This document shows positions 42,360-51,530 of a DNA stretch of 64,000 nucleotides, piece after piece (position 1 is the stretch's first letter; each line of letters begins with the position of its first letter). The DNA comes from Pseudomonas sp. B28(2017). Lineage in GTDB: Bacteria > Pseudomonadota > Gammaproteobacteria > Pseudomonadales > Pseudomonadaceae. The notes beneath the pieces are model-generated. The model ran no database searches and had not been told where the DNA came from. It saw nothing but the letters and a program-made list of their open reading frames with translations. The position numbers and the translations under genes were made by a program. The stretch spans positions 186,001 to 250,000 of the forward strand of contig NZ_NEJH01000003.1 of assembly GCF_002113025.1 (NCBI RefSeq), given 5' to 3'.

Positions 42360-43763
42360 TCAGCCTTGAGTGAATTGCGAAGCCAGTTCGCGCAGCAGCA
42401 CTTCGGCTTCGAGGACTTTGCTGACGACGTCGTTGGCTTTTTCGCGGCTCAGGCCAAGGCGTTCGAGCAGGGCGTCGGGGATGTCCTCGTCGGGGCCGGA
42501 GCCGATGCCACGGCTGCGCAACAGGCGCACCGACAGGCAGACCAGGTTCGGGTATTCGGCGTAGGCGCCGTCGTAGGCCGGGTCGTGCTGGAAGCGCAGG
42601 GCGGTGGCCAGCTCTTCGGGCATGTCCCAGTAACGCATCAGCCACGAGCCGATCTGTTCGCGGCTGATGCCCAGCAGGTGTTGTTCCACAAAGCTGTGGC
42701 ACAGGTGCGGGTTGACCTCCAGGTGGCGGCAGATCAGCGAGAAGTGCGGTGGGAATACATGTGCCAGCAGCAGATAACCGAAGTTGTGCAGCAGGCCGGC
42801 CAGGTAGGTCAGGCCGGCTTCCGGACGTTGGGCGCGTGGCATGGCACGGGTCAGGCCTTCGATGACGGCGGCGGTGTAGATCGATTGCTGCCAGTACGGT
42901 GTGGAGTGTTGCGGGTGGTCCTTGGGCAGGCTCAGGGTTTTACCCAGGGCCAGGCCCAGCGCGAGGTTGATCACCAGATCGAAGCCCAGCACGCGCACGA
43001 TGGCGTCTTCCACCGAACGGATCTTGCCCGGAGAGGCGTAGTACGGCGATCCCGCCCAGCTCACCACTTGTGCGGCCAGCGCCGGGTCGGTTTCGACCAC
43101 GCCGGTGATGTCGTCGATGGTGGCGTTGGGGTCGACGCGCAGTTTGATGATTTTTTGCGCGGTTTCGGCCAGCGGCGGAATCTCGATGGTCGCCTCCAGA
43201 CGTTGCTGGATGCGCCGCGCGGTGAACGCCTGGACGGCCTGGGTGATTTCCTCGCGGTCGTCATCGGGGCGGTCGAGGTTGGGGCGAATGCTGGTCAGGT
43301 TTTCGCCAAAGTTGGCGGCGCTGGCCTTGGTCAGCATGGTCGTCTTGAAATCTTCGCTGGAGATTTCCAGCAACACGCCCGGCTCACCGGAGTTGATCAG
43401 CAACTTCGGCTCGCGCAGCAGGCTTTCGTCGTACAGGCACGGTGAACTGGTGAGCGCCGGCAGGCCCGGCAGCAAGCTGAGGTTGTGCTTGCCGAGCATT
43501 TTTGTCAGGCGTTCGGTGGGTACGGCGGTGAGGCGGCGACCGGTGAGTTCTGTCAGGCGATTGAGATCCAGCAACTGGCTCTGCGAAAACAGCACCATCA
43601 ACGCGCCGACGCTGTCATCCAGCAGAACGGCCTGCACTTTGCGCGCGGCATTCAGGCCGTGATGATCCAGCACTTCCTCGTAGGCAATGCCCAACTTGCC
43701 CAGCATCAGCCGAATAACCGACGGAGCGTGCGGGGTGTCGGGAGCGAAGGCAACCTCGGTCAT
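42360..43763 (-). CDS. YbaK-like domain fused to HDOD signalling domain
   Basis: A 467-residue two-domain protein. The N-terminal half (about 25-150) resembles the YbaK/ProX aminoacyl-tRNA deacylase fold (ARKVQAVLLDDSVGALMVL, LTELTGRRLTAVPTERL, LPALTSSPCLYDESLL). The C-terminal half (about 185-440) is an HDOD domain (IEIPPLAETAQKIIKLRVDP, VVETDPALAAQVVSWAGSPY, LTYLAGLLHNFGYLLL). HDOD proteins are HD-related regulators without the full metal-binding HD residues. Function of the fusion is unknown; catalytic deacylase residues cannot be confirmed by eye. Separate transcript, upstream of a REP cluster. Confidence 0.8.
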   Translation of the reverse strand: MTEVAFAPDTPHAPSVIRLMLGKLGIAYEEVLDHHGLNAARKVQAVLLDDSVGALMVLFSQSQLLDLNRLTELTGRRLTAVPTERLTKMLGKHNLSLLPGLPALTSSPCLYDESLLREPKLLINSGEPGVLLEISSEDFKTTMLTKASAANFGENLTSIRPNLDRPDDDREEITQAVQAFTARRIQQRLEATIEIPPLAETAQKIIKLRVDPNATIDDITGVVETDPALAAQVVSWAGSPYYASPGKIRSVEDAIVRVLGFDLVINLALGLALGKTLSLPKDHPQHSTPYWQQSIYTAAVIEGLTRAMPRAQRPEAGLTYLAGLLHNFGYLLLAHVFPPHFSLICRHLEVNPHLCHSFVEQHLLGISREQIGSWLMRYWDMPEELATALRFQHDPAYDGAYAEYPNLVCLSVRLLRSRGIGSGPDEDIPDALLERLGLSREKANDVVSKVLEAEVLLRELASQFTQG

Positions 43764-43841
43764 GGTCTGTATCCGTACTAAAACAATTGCAGGAGTATAA
43801 CCAGCTTGCTTGGGGCCACGCCTCAGAAACCGTGAAGGTTG

Positions 43842-45917
43842 TCACACTTGGCCGTATTGTTGGCCATGACGCAGCCATCGATCGAGTAGCGGGCTGACGT
43901 GGGCCGGCCAGCGCTCGAGCAATGCCTGGGCGGCATCCCGCACGGCGGGCAACAAATCGGCATCGCGCATCAGGTCGGCGACCTTGAATTGAAGCAAACC
44001 GGTCTGGCGCGTGCCGAGCATTTCACCGGGGCCGCGCAGTTCGAGGTCTTTTTCGGCGATGACAAAGCCGTCGTTTGTTTCACGCATGATACCCAGCCGT
44101 TGACGACCGATCTGCGACAGCGGCGGATGGTAGAGCAGCACGCAATGGCTGACGGCGCTGCCCCGGCCGACGCGGCCACGCAATTGGTGCAGTTGCGCCA
44201 GGCCCAGGCGTTCGGGGTTCTCGATGATCATCAGGCTGGCGTTGGGCACGTCGACGCCCACCTCAATCACCGTGGTCGCAACCAACAGCTGCAGATTGCC
44301 GGCCTTGAATTCGGCCATCACCGCGGCTTTTTCCGCAGGCTTCATACGGCCGTGGATCAGCCCGACCTTCAGCTCGCCGAGGGCGGCGGTGAGGTCCTCG
44401 AAGGTGGTTTCGGCGGCTTGGCAGGTCAACTCTTCCGACTCTTCGATCAGGGTGCACACCCAATAGGCCTGACGCCCTTCGGCGCAAGCGCTGCGTACCC
44501 GCTCGATGACTTCGACCCGTCGGGTGTCGGTGATCAGCACGGTGTTCACCGGCGTTCGACCGGGGGGCAATTCGTCGAGGATCGAGGTGTCGAGATCGGC
44601 GTAGGCGCTCATGGCCAGCGTGCGCGGGATCGGCGTGGCGGTCATGATCAACTGGTGCGGGCACATGCGCCCACCGACACCCTTCTGCCGTAAGGCCAAA
44701 CGCTGCTGCACGCCGAAACGGTGCTGTTCGTCGATGATCACCAGCGCCAGGTTCTGGAATTGCACTTCATCCTGGAACAGCGCGTGAGTGCCGACCACCA
44801 TCGGCGTGCCGTTGGCGATTTGCTCCAGTGCGGCCGTGCGGTTCTTGCCCTTGAGCTTGCCGGCGAGCCACGCGACTTCGATGCCCAGCGGTTCGAGCCA
44901 GCGCTTGAAGGTTATGAAGTGCTGCTCGGCGAGAATTTCGGTGGGCGCCATCAGGGCCACCTGATGACCGGCCTCCAGCGCTTGCAGCGCGGCGAGTGCG
45001 GCGACCACGGTTTTACCGGCGCCGACGTCACCCTGGATCAGCCGCAGCATCGGTTCGTGCTGGCTGAGGTCGTAAGCGATTTCGTTGCCGACCCGTTGCT
45101 GGGCGCCGGTCGGGTTGAAGCCGAGGTTGGCCAGGTATTTGGCTGGCAGCCTCGTTGCCTTGGGCATCGCTGGCGCACGCAGGGCGCGCATGCTTTCGCG
45201 CAGGCGCTGTTGCGACAGTTGATGAGTCAGCAATTCTTCGAAGGCCAGGCGGTGCTGCGCCCAGTGGTGACCGAGGGCCAGTTCATCGACGTCGGCATCG
45301 GCGGGCGGGTTGTGCAGGTAGCGAATCGCATCGGCCAGCGGCGCCAATTGGTAGTCCCGGGCCAGTTCGTTCGGCAGCCAGTCGGGCAGGCTGCTGGGGC
45401 CGAGCAGGGTGAGGGTCTGCATGCACAACTGGCGTAAGCGCTGTTGGGTCAGGCCTTCGGTGAGCGGATACACCGGGGTCAGGGTTTCATCCACGGGCGG
45501 CGGCTCGTCACCGTTGATGGCACGGTATTCCGGGTGGTAGATCTCCAGCCCCGAAGCACCGGGCCGCGCCTCGCCGTAGCAGCGAATCCGCGTGCCGCGT
45601 TTGAGGCCTTCTTTCTGCGCGTTGCTGAAATGGTAGAAGCGCAGGCTCAAGCCCCCGGTACCATCCTGCAACCGAACCACGAGGCTGCGCCGCCGCCCCA
45701 TGACCACATCAGCGCCGCTGACGGTGCCTTCGATGACGGCGTCCTGACCGGGCCGCAACGCGCCGATCGGGACCACGCGGGTGCGATCCTGATAGCGCAG
45801 GGGCAGGTGAAACAAGACGTCCTGGAGGTTTTCCAGGCCGACCTTGGCCAGTTTCTCGGCCATGGCTTCACCGACACCCTTGAGTGCCGTCACCGACACT
45901 TGCGACAACTCGCTCAT
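43842..45917 (-). CDS. recG: ATP-dependent DNA helicase RecG
   Basis: Branch-migrating helicase that regresses stalled forks and processes recombination intermediates. The 691-residue protein has an N-terminal wedge/OB domain (LVVRLQDGTGGLSLRFYHF near 75-95), Walker A GDVGAGKTVVAALA near 297, DEQHRFG (motif II) near 396, TATPIPRTL, and GRVGRGSAVSHC near 583. All motor motifs are intact. Its ATG at 45917 lies 9 bases downstream of the oxyR stop, so it is likely co-transcribed with oxyR, as in other pseudomonads. Confidence 0.96.
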   Translation of the reverse strand: MSELSQVSVTALKGVGEAMAEKLAKVGLENLQDVLFHLPLRYQDRTRVVPIGALRPGQDAVIEGTVSGADVVMGRRRSLVVRLQDGTGGLSLRFYHFSNAQKEGLKRGTRIRCYGEARPGASGLEIYHPEYRAINGDEPPPVDETLTPVYPLTEGLTQQRLRQLCMQTLTLLGPSSLPDWLPNELARDYQLAPLADAIRYLHNPPADADVDELALGHHWAQHRLAFEELLTHQLSQQRLRESMRALRAPAMPKATRLPAKYLANLGFNPTGAQQRVGNEIAYDLSQHEPMLRLIQGDVGAGKTVVAALAALQALEAGHQVALMAPTEILAEQHFITFKRWLEPLGIEVAWLAGKLKGKNRTAALEQIANGTPMVVGTHALFQDEVQFQNLALVIIDEQHRFGVQQRLALRQKGVGGRMCPHQLIMTATPIPRTLAMSAYADLDTSILDELPPGRTPVNTVLITDTRRVEVIERVRSACAEGRQAYWVCTLIEESEELTCQAAETTFEDLTAALGELKVGLIHGRMKPAEKAAVMAEFKAGNLQLLVATTVIEVGVDVPNASLMIIENPERLGLAQLHQLRGRVGRGSAVSHCVLLYHPPLSQIGRQRLGIMRETNDGFVIAEKDLELRGPGEMLGTRQTGLLQFKVADLMRDADLLPAVRDAAQALLERWPAHVSPLLDRWLRHGQQYGQV

Positions 45918-45926
45918 GGCCGTTGC

Positions 45927-46856
45927 TTAGCCAACAGCGACTTGCGCCGCTGGCTTGGCCACCGAGCACAGGCGAATGGAGTCGGCGAGGATTTCAATCG
46001 CTTTCGGGCGCGGGAAGCTGGCGCGCCAGGCAATGGCCACGGTGCGGAACGGTACGGGTGCCGACAACGGACGCACTTCGATCACGCCTGGGGCGTAGTG
46101 ATGGCTGTCGACCGCGGACAACGGCAGGATCGAAATACCCAGGCCGGACGCGACCATGTGGCGAATGGTTTCCAGGGAGCTGGATTCCACCGTGGTGTGC
46201 TTGGCGCCGTCGTTGCCTTTGGTCAGGGTCGGGCAGGCTTCCAGCACCTGGTCGCGGAAGCAGTGACCTTCGCCGAGCAGCAGCAGGCTCTTGTCGTTGA
46301 GCAGGCTGGCGTCTATGGATTCTTTTTGCGTCCACGGGTGCTGGGCCGGCATCAGTACGTAGAACGGCTCGTCGTAGAGTTGCAGGGTCAGCACATCGGC
46401 TTCGCTGAACGGCAGGGCGATGATGATCGCGTCGAGCTCGCCGTTGCGCAGTTTGTCGCGCAGCACGTGGGTGAAGTTTTCTTCGATGTACAACGGCATC
46501 TGCGGGGCTACCCGGTGCAGTTGCGGAATCAGGTGTGGGAACAGGTATGGCCCGACGGTATAGATTGCGCCGACTTTCAGCGGGGCGGTCAGTTGGTTCT
46601 TGCCGGCCTGGGCCAGTTCGCGGATGCCCTGGGCTTGTTCCAGTACCTTTTGAGCCTGGGCCACGATGCCTTCGCCGACCGGAGTCAGGCGCACGGCGCT
46701 TTTGCTGCGCTCGAAAATCAGCACACCGAGTTCGTCTTCAAGCTTTTTCACGCCCACCGAAAGGGTCGGCTGACTGACGTGGCAACGCTCGGCGGCGTGG
46801 CCGAAGTGCTGCTCTTGGGCGAGGGTAACGATGTAGCGTAATTCTGTGAGGGTCAT
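45927..46856 (-). CDS. oxyR: Hydrogen peroxide-sensing regulator OxyR
   Basis: A 309-residue LysR-type activator of catalase and peroxide-defence genes. The HTH reads MTLTELRYIVTLAQEQHFGH, then RCHVSQPTLSVGVKKLEDEL. The peroxidatic cysteine is in LLGEGHCFRDQ (about residue 199), and the resolving cysteine in EACPT (about 208), so redox sensing should be intact. Upstream of recG in one operon. Confidence 0.95.
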   Translation of the reverse strand: MTLTELRYIVTLAQEQHFGHAAERCHVSQPTLSVGVKKLEDELGVLIFERSKSAVRLTPVGEGIVAQAQKVLEQAQGIRELAQAGKNQLTAPLKVGAIYTVGPYLFPHLIPQLHRVAPQMPLYIEENFTHVLRDKLRNGELDAIIIALPFSEADVLTLQLYDEPFYVLMPAQHPWTQKESIDASLLNDKSLLLLGEGHCFRDQVLEACPTLTKGNDGAKHTTVESSSLETIRHMVASGLGISILPLSAVDSHHYAPGVIEVRPLSAPVPFRTVAIAWRASFPRPKAIEILADSIRLCSVAKPAAQVAVG

Positions 46857-46930
46857 AGCAAGCGTCCATGAAGTTGCGGGCCAAGCATACCGGCTGCAAT
46901 CGATAGACGCACGTTATCAGACTGAGAGTG

Positions 46931-47030
46931 TGTAGGAGCGAGCCAGCTCGCGAAAAACCTGAGACCGCCGTGGGGTGTCAGGCTCGCCGCGTTATCGTTG
47001 ACGACCATCGCGAGCAAGCTCGCTCCTACA
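46931..47030. repeat. Inverted REP pair of the TGTAGGAGC subtype
   Basis: TGTAGGAGCGAGCCAGCTCGCGA and TCGCGAGCAAGCTCGCTCCTACA flank about 55 bases between oxyR and tonB. This is the GTAGGAGC variant of the REP core. Confidence 0.8.
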
Positions 47031-47046
47031 GTGGTTCGGCGGTGCT

Positions 47047-47796
47047 TTACCGCCGGCGTTTTTCCAGCGAATACACAAACGGTGCAACGATTTCGATGGA
47101 GCCATTGGTCAGCATGTCGGCCGGTGGCTTGGGCAGCGGTTGAGCGCGGCGGATCATTTCCAGGGTAGCCCGGTCCAGATCGGCCGTGCCCGAGGCGCCT
47201 ACCAGCTCAAACGACAACACATTGCCTTCGGCATCCACCACGAAGCGCAGACGGTTCATCCCTTCCTTGCCCCGCGCCTGTGCACTGGCCGGGTACTTTT
47301 TGTACTTCTGCAAGTGCGCCAGCAGCGTGCCTTGCCAGCTGGCCTTGGCTGCCAGTTGAGCCGGCGACGGGCCTGGGGCAGGCTGGGCGGATTTCTCCGT
47401 TGGCGCCTGAGTCTGTTGCGTTTCGGCCGGTTTTTCTTCGGCCGGTTTTTCCTTCGGCGGTTCGGGTTTCTTCTCTACCGGCTTGGGCGGCTGTGGCTTC
47501 GGCTTTGGCTTGACGGGCTTGGGCACGGCAATTTCAGCTTTCGGCGCTTCAGCGAGCTTGGGGATCGGCAGTTCTTCAACCGGAGCCGGTGGTTGCGGAG
47601 GGGTGACGACCTTCGGCGGAGCAGGCGGTGGCGGGGCAGGAATCGGTGCCAGTTCGACCAGCATTGCCTGAGGGGGCAATTCGATGGGCGGACGGGCGGA
47701 CCAGTTCAGCGCCAGCGCAATGGCCAGCGCGTGAACACCCAGCACCACGGCCAGGCTACCGCTGTAACGCGTCAGCTTATGGCGCGTCGTGATCAT
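47047..47796 (-). CDS. tonB: Energy transducer TonB
   Basis: Spans the periplasm and powers outer-membrane receptors (siderophores, B12) using the ExbBD proton channel. The 249-residue protein has an N-terminal anchor (SGSLAVVLGVHALAIALAL, with the conserved His near residue 22), a long Pro/Lys/Glu-rich spacer (about 45-135), and the C-terminal TonB domain (about 155-240: LAHLQKYKKYPASAQARGKE, SFELVGASGTADLDRA). Starts with an ATGA overlap with exbD. Confidence 0.94.
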   Translation of the reverse strand: MITTRHKLTRYSGSLAVVLGVHALAIALALNWSARPPIELPPQAMLVELAPIPAPPPPAPPKVVTPPQPPAPVEELPIPKLAEAPKAEIAVPKPVKPKPKPQPPKPVEKKPEPPKEKPAEEKPAETQQTQAPTEKSAQPAPGPSPAQLAAKASWQGTLLAHLQKYKKYPASAQARGKEGMNRLRFVVDAEGNVLSFELVGASGTADLDRATLEMIRRAQPLPKPPADMLTNGSIEIVAPFVYSLEKRRR

Positions 47797-48221
47797 TTCT
47801 TGACTGCCGACTCGAGACCGACCAGACCGACCTTCAGGTAACCCGCCGAGCGCAGGTTATCCATCACATTCATCAGGTCGCCGTAATCCACGCCTTTGTC
47901 GGCCTGGAAGAAAATCGTCGTGTCTTTCTTGCCCTGGGTCCTGGCGTCGAGCGTGGCGCCGAGTGCTTCAGCCTTCACTTCGTCTTCACCGAGGAACAGG
48001 CGCTGGTCAGCCTTGACGCTGAGGAACACCGGTTTCTCTGGTCGCGGCGCCGGTTTGGCAGTGGAAGCGGGCAGGTCGACCTTGATGTCCACGGTGGCCA
48101 GCGGGGCTGCCACCATGAAGATGATCAACAGCACCAGCATCACGTCGATGAACGGCGTGACGTTGATTTCGTGGTTTTCGGACAGATCGTCGTCTGCCCC
48201 TTCTTTCAAATGCAGGCCCAT
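47793..48221 (-). CDS. exbD: Biopolymer transport protein ExbD
   Basis: A 142-residue inner-membrane partner of ExbB. EINVTPFIDVMLVLLIIFMV near residues 16-35 carries the proton-carrying aspartate of the single helix, followed by a periplasmic domain ending AGYLKVGLVGLESAVKK. Overlaps tonB by 4 bases and follows exbB by 6. Confidence 0.95.
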   Translation of the reverse strand: MGLHLKEGADDDLSENHEINVTPFIDVMLVLLIIFMVAAPLATVDIKVDLPASTAKPAPRPEKPVFLSVKADQRLFLGEDEVKAEALGATLDARTQGKKDTTIFFQADKGVDYGDLMNVMDNLRSAGYLKVGLVGLESAVKK

Positions 48222-48227
48222 GGCCGA

Positions 48228-49187
48228 TTACCCCACTTTCACCATGTGCGGTTGCGAGCTGCGCTCAGGCTGGTGATCGAGGTCGCGACTGACCAGCAGC
48301 AGGACTTGCGCCGAAGCGTCGGACACCTGCGCCTTGTAGCCGGCGATGGAGCGGGCGAACACGTTGTAGATCACGACTGCGGGAATCGCCGCGACCAGGC
48401 CCAGCGCGGTCGCCAGCAGGGCTTCGGCGATGCCCGGGGCCACGACGGCGAGGTTGGTGGTCTGGGTTTTGGCGATGCCGATGAAGCTGTTCATGATGCC
48501 CCACACGGTACCGAACAGGCCGACGAACGGCGCAGTGGAGCCGATGGTCGCCAGTACGCCGGTGCCGCTGCTCATGTTGCGACCGCAGGCCGCGACCAGG
48601 CGCTCAAGGCGGAAGCTGACGCGTTCCTTGATGCCTTCTTTCTCACGGCTGTTGACCGACAGGCGCATCTCTTCGAGAGCGTCATGAACCAGCAGGTTGG
48701 CCAGGGTGCCTTCCTTTGCTGCAGTGGCGCTGGCTTCCTTGAGGGAGGCAGATTTTTTCAGTTGGGCGATTTCACCGCGCAGACGACGCTTGGCGCCCGT
48801 CAACTCAAGACCCTTGGCGATCCAGATGGTCCAGGTAATGATCGAGGCGATGGCCAGGCCGATCATCACGATTTTCACGATGATGTCGGCATTCTTGTAC
48901 ATGCCCCACGGCGACAGGTCATGGGCCATGCCCAGCGTGTTGTCGGCTTCGAGGACTTCAGGAGCGTCTTCGCCCAAGACTTCTGCCGGTGCTGCCTGGG
49001 CAGGATCGGTCGCGGCCGGGGCAGCGTGATCGGCAGGAGCAGCGGTTGCGGCAGCTGGAGTGGCCGGCGCCTGGGCGTCAGCGAAAGCGGCAACCGGCGC
49101 CAGCATCAGGCTGAGGAGCAGGGCGGCCACCGCGCTCCAGGCGCGAGGTCGTTTGGTTGGCGAAGCGGGGAAATGATTGCGTGTCAT
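48228..49187 (-). CDS. exbB: Biopolymer transport protein ExbB
   Basis: A 319-residue proton-channel component. As in other pseudomonads it has a long N-terminal extension: a signal-like segment (AVAALLLSLMLAPVAAFADA) and an Ala/Pro-rich stretch (about 40-80). The core has helices near 100-125, 210-235 (TGVLATIGSTAPFVGLFGTVW) and 250-275 (EALLATALGLVAAIPAVVIY). The ATG at 49187 is chosen; the longer frame to 49250 has no support. First gene of exbB-exbD-tonB. The upstream gap (49255-49310) was searched for a Fur site without a clear match. Confidence 0.93.
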   Translation of the reverse strand: MTRNHFPASPTKRPRAWSAVAALLLSLMLAPVAAFADAQAPATPAAATAAPADHAAPAATDPAQAAPAEVLGEDAPEVLEADNTLGMAHDLSPWGMYKNADIIVKIVMIGLAIASIITWTIWIAKGLELTGAKRRLRGEIAQLKKSASLKEASATAAKEGTLANLLVHDALEEMRLSVNSREKEGIKERVSFRLERLVAACGRNMSSGTGVLATIGSTAPFVGLFGTVWGIMNSFIGIAKTQTTNLAVVAPGIAEALLATALGLVAAIPAVVIYNVFARSIAGYKAQVSDASAQVLLLVSRDLDHQPERSSQPHMVKVG

Positions 49188-49375
49188 GCTGGCCGGACCT
49201 GAGAGAATAAACGGGTGATGTTCTTCCAGGCCTCGAAAGGCCGAGAACAAAAGTGGGGCGCATTATTGCAAGTAATTCTTGTTAACAGAAGTAATAGCGT
49301 CTCTTTTTTTCCTGCATTGCTAGCTGCCTGTCTATTGCCGGCGCTAGTCTGTGGCTTTCCGACGGGAGTTTTCTG

Positions 49376-50233
49376 ATGTCTGCACCTACTGTTTTGATCG
49401 CCGGCTGCGGTGATGTCGGCAGTCGCCTGGCTACACAACTGCTGGCGGCAGGATGGGAGGTTCATGGTCTGCGACGCGACGTTTCACGTCTGCCCGTGGG
49501 CGTCATCGGCGTTGCCGGTGACTTGTTCAACAAAAACTGCCCGGACACTTGGCCAGTCGGCGCCGTGGATTACCTGGTGTATTGCGCGGCGGCCACCGAT
49601 CACGATGAAGCCGGTTACCGCGCCGCCTATGTCCAAGGCCTGGAGCATGTGCTGGAGTGGCTGAACGACTACGGACAGGTGCCCAACCGCCTGTTGTTCG
49701 TTTCCAGCAGCAGTGTTTACGGACAGCAGGATGGCGAATGGGTCGACGAGACTTCGCTGGCCGTGGCGGCGGGCTATTCCGGACGTGTGATGCTCGAGGC
49801 CGAGCAACTTGCCCTTGAAAGCGGCATTCCGGCGAGTATCGTGCGTTTGACCGGCATTTACGGCCCCGGTCGTGAATGGCTGCTGACGCAGGTGCGCCGG
49901 GGTTATCGCGTGGCGGTTGAGCCACCGTTGTATGCCAATCGGATTCATGCGGACGATGCCGCAGGGTTGATGGCGTGCCTGCTTGAGGCGGATCGGCGTG
50001 GAGTGGCGCTGGATGATGTCTACATCGGCGTCGATGACGAGCCGGCAGCATTGGCCGATGTGGTGAACTGGTTGCGCGGGTATCTGGGTGTGACCGAGTG
50101 GGACGACGACGCCAGCGTGCGTCGCACCGGCAGCAAGCGTTGCACTAATGCGCGGGCCAAAGCCTTGGGCTGGACGCCGAAGTATCCAAGCTTCCGCGAG
50201 GGTTATGCGGCGATTCTTGAAGGCCGCTGCTGA
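49376..50233 (+). CDS. NAD-dependent epimerase/dehydratase family protein (YeeZ-like)
   Basis: A 285-residue short-chain dehydrogenase of the extended type. The dinucleotide motif is VLIAGCGDVGSRLATQLL (residues 6-23) rather than GxxGxxG, as in the YeeZ/COG0451 branch. SSSSVYGQQDGEWVDE is present, but the usual YxxxK is replaced around GYSGRVMLEAE, so catalysis may differ. Substrate unknown; divergent from exbB, followed by a REP palindrome. Confidence 0.85.
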   Translation: MSAPTVLIAGCGDVGSRLATQLLAAGWEVHGLRRDVSRLPVGVIGVAGDLFNKNCPDTWPVGAVDYLVYCAAATDHDEAGYRAAYVQGLEHVLEWLNDYGQVPNRLLFVSSSSVYGQQDGEWVDETSLAVAAGYSGRVMLEAEQLALESGIPASIVRLTGIYGPGREWLLTQVRRGYRVAVEPPLYANRIHADDAAGLMACLLEADRRGVALDDVYIGVDDEPAALADVVNWLRGYLGVTEWDDDASVRRTGSKRCTNARAKALGWTPKYPSFREGYAAILEGRC

Positions 50234-50253
50234 CTTCCAGGCACCGTAAACAC

Positions 50254-50278
50254 TGTGGGGCGAGCTCGCTCCCACAGG
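50254..50278. repeat. REP palindrome between convergent genes
   Basis: CTGTGGGGCGAGCTCGCTCCCACAG, a REP core with one changed base, lies between the epimerase gene and a convergent lipoprotein gene. Confidence 0.75.
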
Positions 50279-50304
50279 TGTTTTGTGGTGCTTTCAAGGG
50301 GCGC

Positions 50305-51045
50305 TTATTGCTTCTCGAGTAACCACTTGCGTTCACCTGGGGTGAACGAGGGCATCTCGTCCGCCTGCGCCGTGTTCACGGCCTGGAAAATCTCCAGCTC
50401 TTTGCCCTTGCGCGCAAAGATCCAGGCGTTGCCCTGGCCATTGAGTTGCAGCCACATGTTGTCGTTGCCGCCGCTCATGGATGCGCAATCGCCAGCCAGG
50501 CACAACGCATAACGATCGCTGCCTGGCAGGCCGGTCACCTGGCCATCGGCCTGGAATTGAACCGTGCTGCCTTCGCCTGGACCGCTGACGATTGTCCAGC
50601 CGCCGCCCATGTAGGCTGAATACAGTGCGCGCTCGAAGCTGGCACCGATCGGAGCGCCGTCCGGCACCGGAATCTGGGCGCGATCGAAAACCTGCTCAGG
50701 CTCGTTGTCGCTGGCAGACTGGCTCAGTTGCTTGCCGTCACGCTTCAGTTCGCTGGCCGAACTGCCATAAAAGTCGACTTTCCAGGCGCCGGATTCTTCA
50801 CCCAGCAGCTTGCCTTCGACGTTTTCAAAACCGTTGGTGTAGCGGGCCTGGCTGGCCTTGGTGTTGATGTCCCACTCCAGGTTCGGGCCATAGGCCTGGA
50901 GCGCTTCACGCAGGGGGACGCCTTTGGCTGCAGCATCGATCGCCACCTGGTTGATCCAGGTGCCGCTGATATCACGATCGGCAGGGTTGCTGGCACATCC
51001 GCCCAGGAACAGGGCGAGCAGCGAGAGAGCAAGCGCGTTGCGCAT
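50305..51045 (-). CDS. Hypothetical outer-envelope lipoprotein
   Basis: A 246-residue protein with a lipobox (LALFLGGCASNP, cysteine at residue 17), so it should be lipid-anchored. The mature domain includes GTWINQVAIDAAAKGVPLRE and repeated Gly-rich beta segments such as SGAWKVDFYGSSASEL and GGGWTIVSGPGEGSTVQF. Homologues are known only as Pseudomonas lipoproteins. It lies upstream of the epimerase gene region and downstream of ridA; no function is evident. Confidence 0.8.
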   Translation of the reverse strand: MRNALALSLLALFLGGCASNPADRDISGTWINQVAIDAAAKGVPLREALQAYGPNLEWDINTKASQARYTNGFENVEGKLLGEESGAWKVDFYGSSASELKRDGKQLSQSASDNEPEQVFDRAQIPVPDGAPIGASFERALYSAYMGGGWTIVSGPGEGSTVQFQADGQVTGLPGSDRYALCLAGDCASMSGGNDNMWLQLNGQGNAWIFARKGKELEIFQAVNTAQADEMPSFTPGERKWLLEKQ

Positions 51046-51112
51046 GGTGGAATCCTTTCAAGCTTTCTTTACAGCAGAGCAGTCGGCGCAGCCTGGGGCT
51101 GCGCCGCACGGA

Positions 51113-51493
51113 TTACTCGATGACCAGGATGGCATCCATTTCAACCTGTGAACCCTTTGGCAGGGCTGCTACGCCGATGGCGGCGCGGGCAGGGTAAGGC
51201 TGGTCGAAGTATTTGCCCATGATCTCGTTGACCTTGGCGAAGTGGCTCAGGTCGGTGAGGAAGATGTTCAGCTTGACGATGTCCTTGAACGAACCGCCAG
51301 CGGCTTCAGCCACGGCCTTGAGGTTCTCGAACACCTGGACGGTCTGGGCTTCGAAGCCTTCGACCAGTTCCATGGTTTTTGGGTCCAGAGGAATCTGACC
51401 CGACATGTAAACGGTGTTGCCAGCCTTGATCGCCTGGGAGTAAGTACCGATGGCGGCCGGGGCCTTGTCGCTGGTGATAACAGTCTTGGTCAT
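51113..51493 (-). CDS. ridA: RidA-family enamine/imine deaminase
   Basis: A 126-residue trimeric enzyme that clears reactive 2-aminoacrylate and related imines. The signature is [20 protein letters not shown] near 25-44 with the conserved arginine in [20 protein letters not shown] (about 99-118), and the C-terminal EMDAILVIE. Lies 37 bases downstream of spoT, on the same strand, as in other pseudomonads. Confidence 0.93.
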   Translation of the reverse strand: MTKTVITSDKAPAAIGTYSQAIKAGNTVYMSGQIPLDPKTMELVEGFEAQTVQVFENLKAVAEAAGGSFKDIVKLNIFLTDLSHFAKVNEIMGKYFDQPYPARAAIGVAALPKGSQVEMDAILVIE

Positions 51494-51530
51494 TGATGAC
51501 TCCTTGTAATGAGTTGGCTATGTTGGCGAG

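Noticed and set aside
49260..49300. CA motif AACAAGAA upstream of exbB
   Set aside because: It fits AANAANAA on the minus strand but is about 90 bases before the start codon, too far for direct block of translation initiation.
49255..49310. Fur box upstream of exbB
   Set aside because: AT-rich stretch with AAGTAAT direct copies and a quasi-dyad TCTTGTTAACAGA, but no arrangement of GATAAT-like hexamers close to the Fur consensus.
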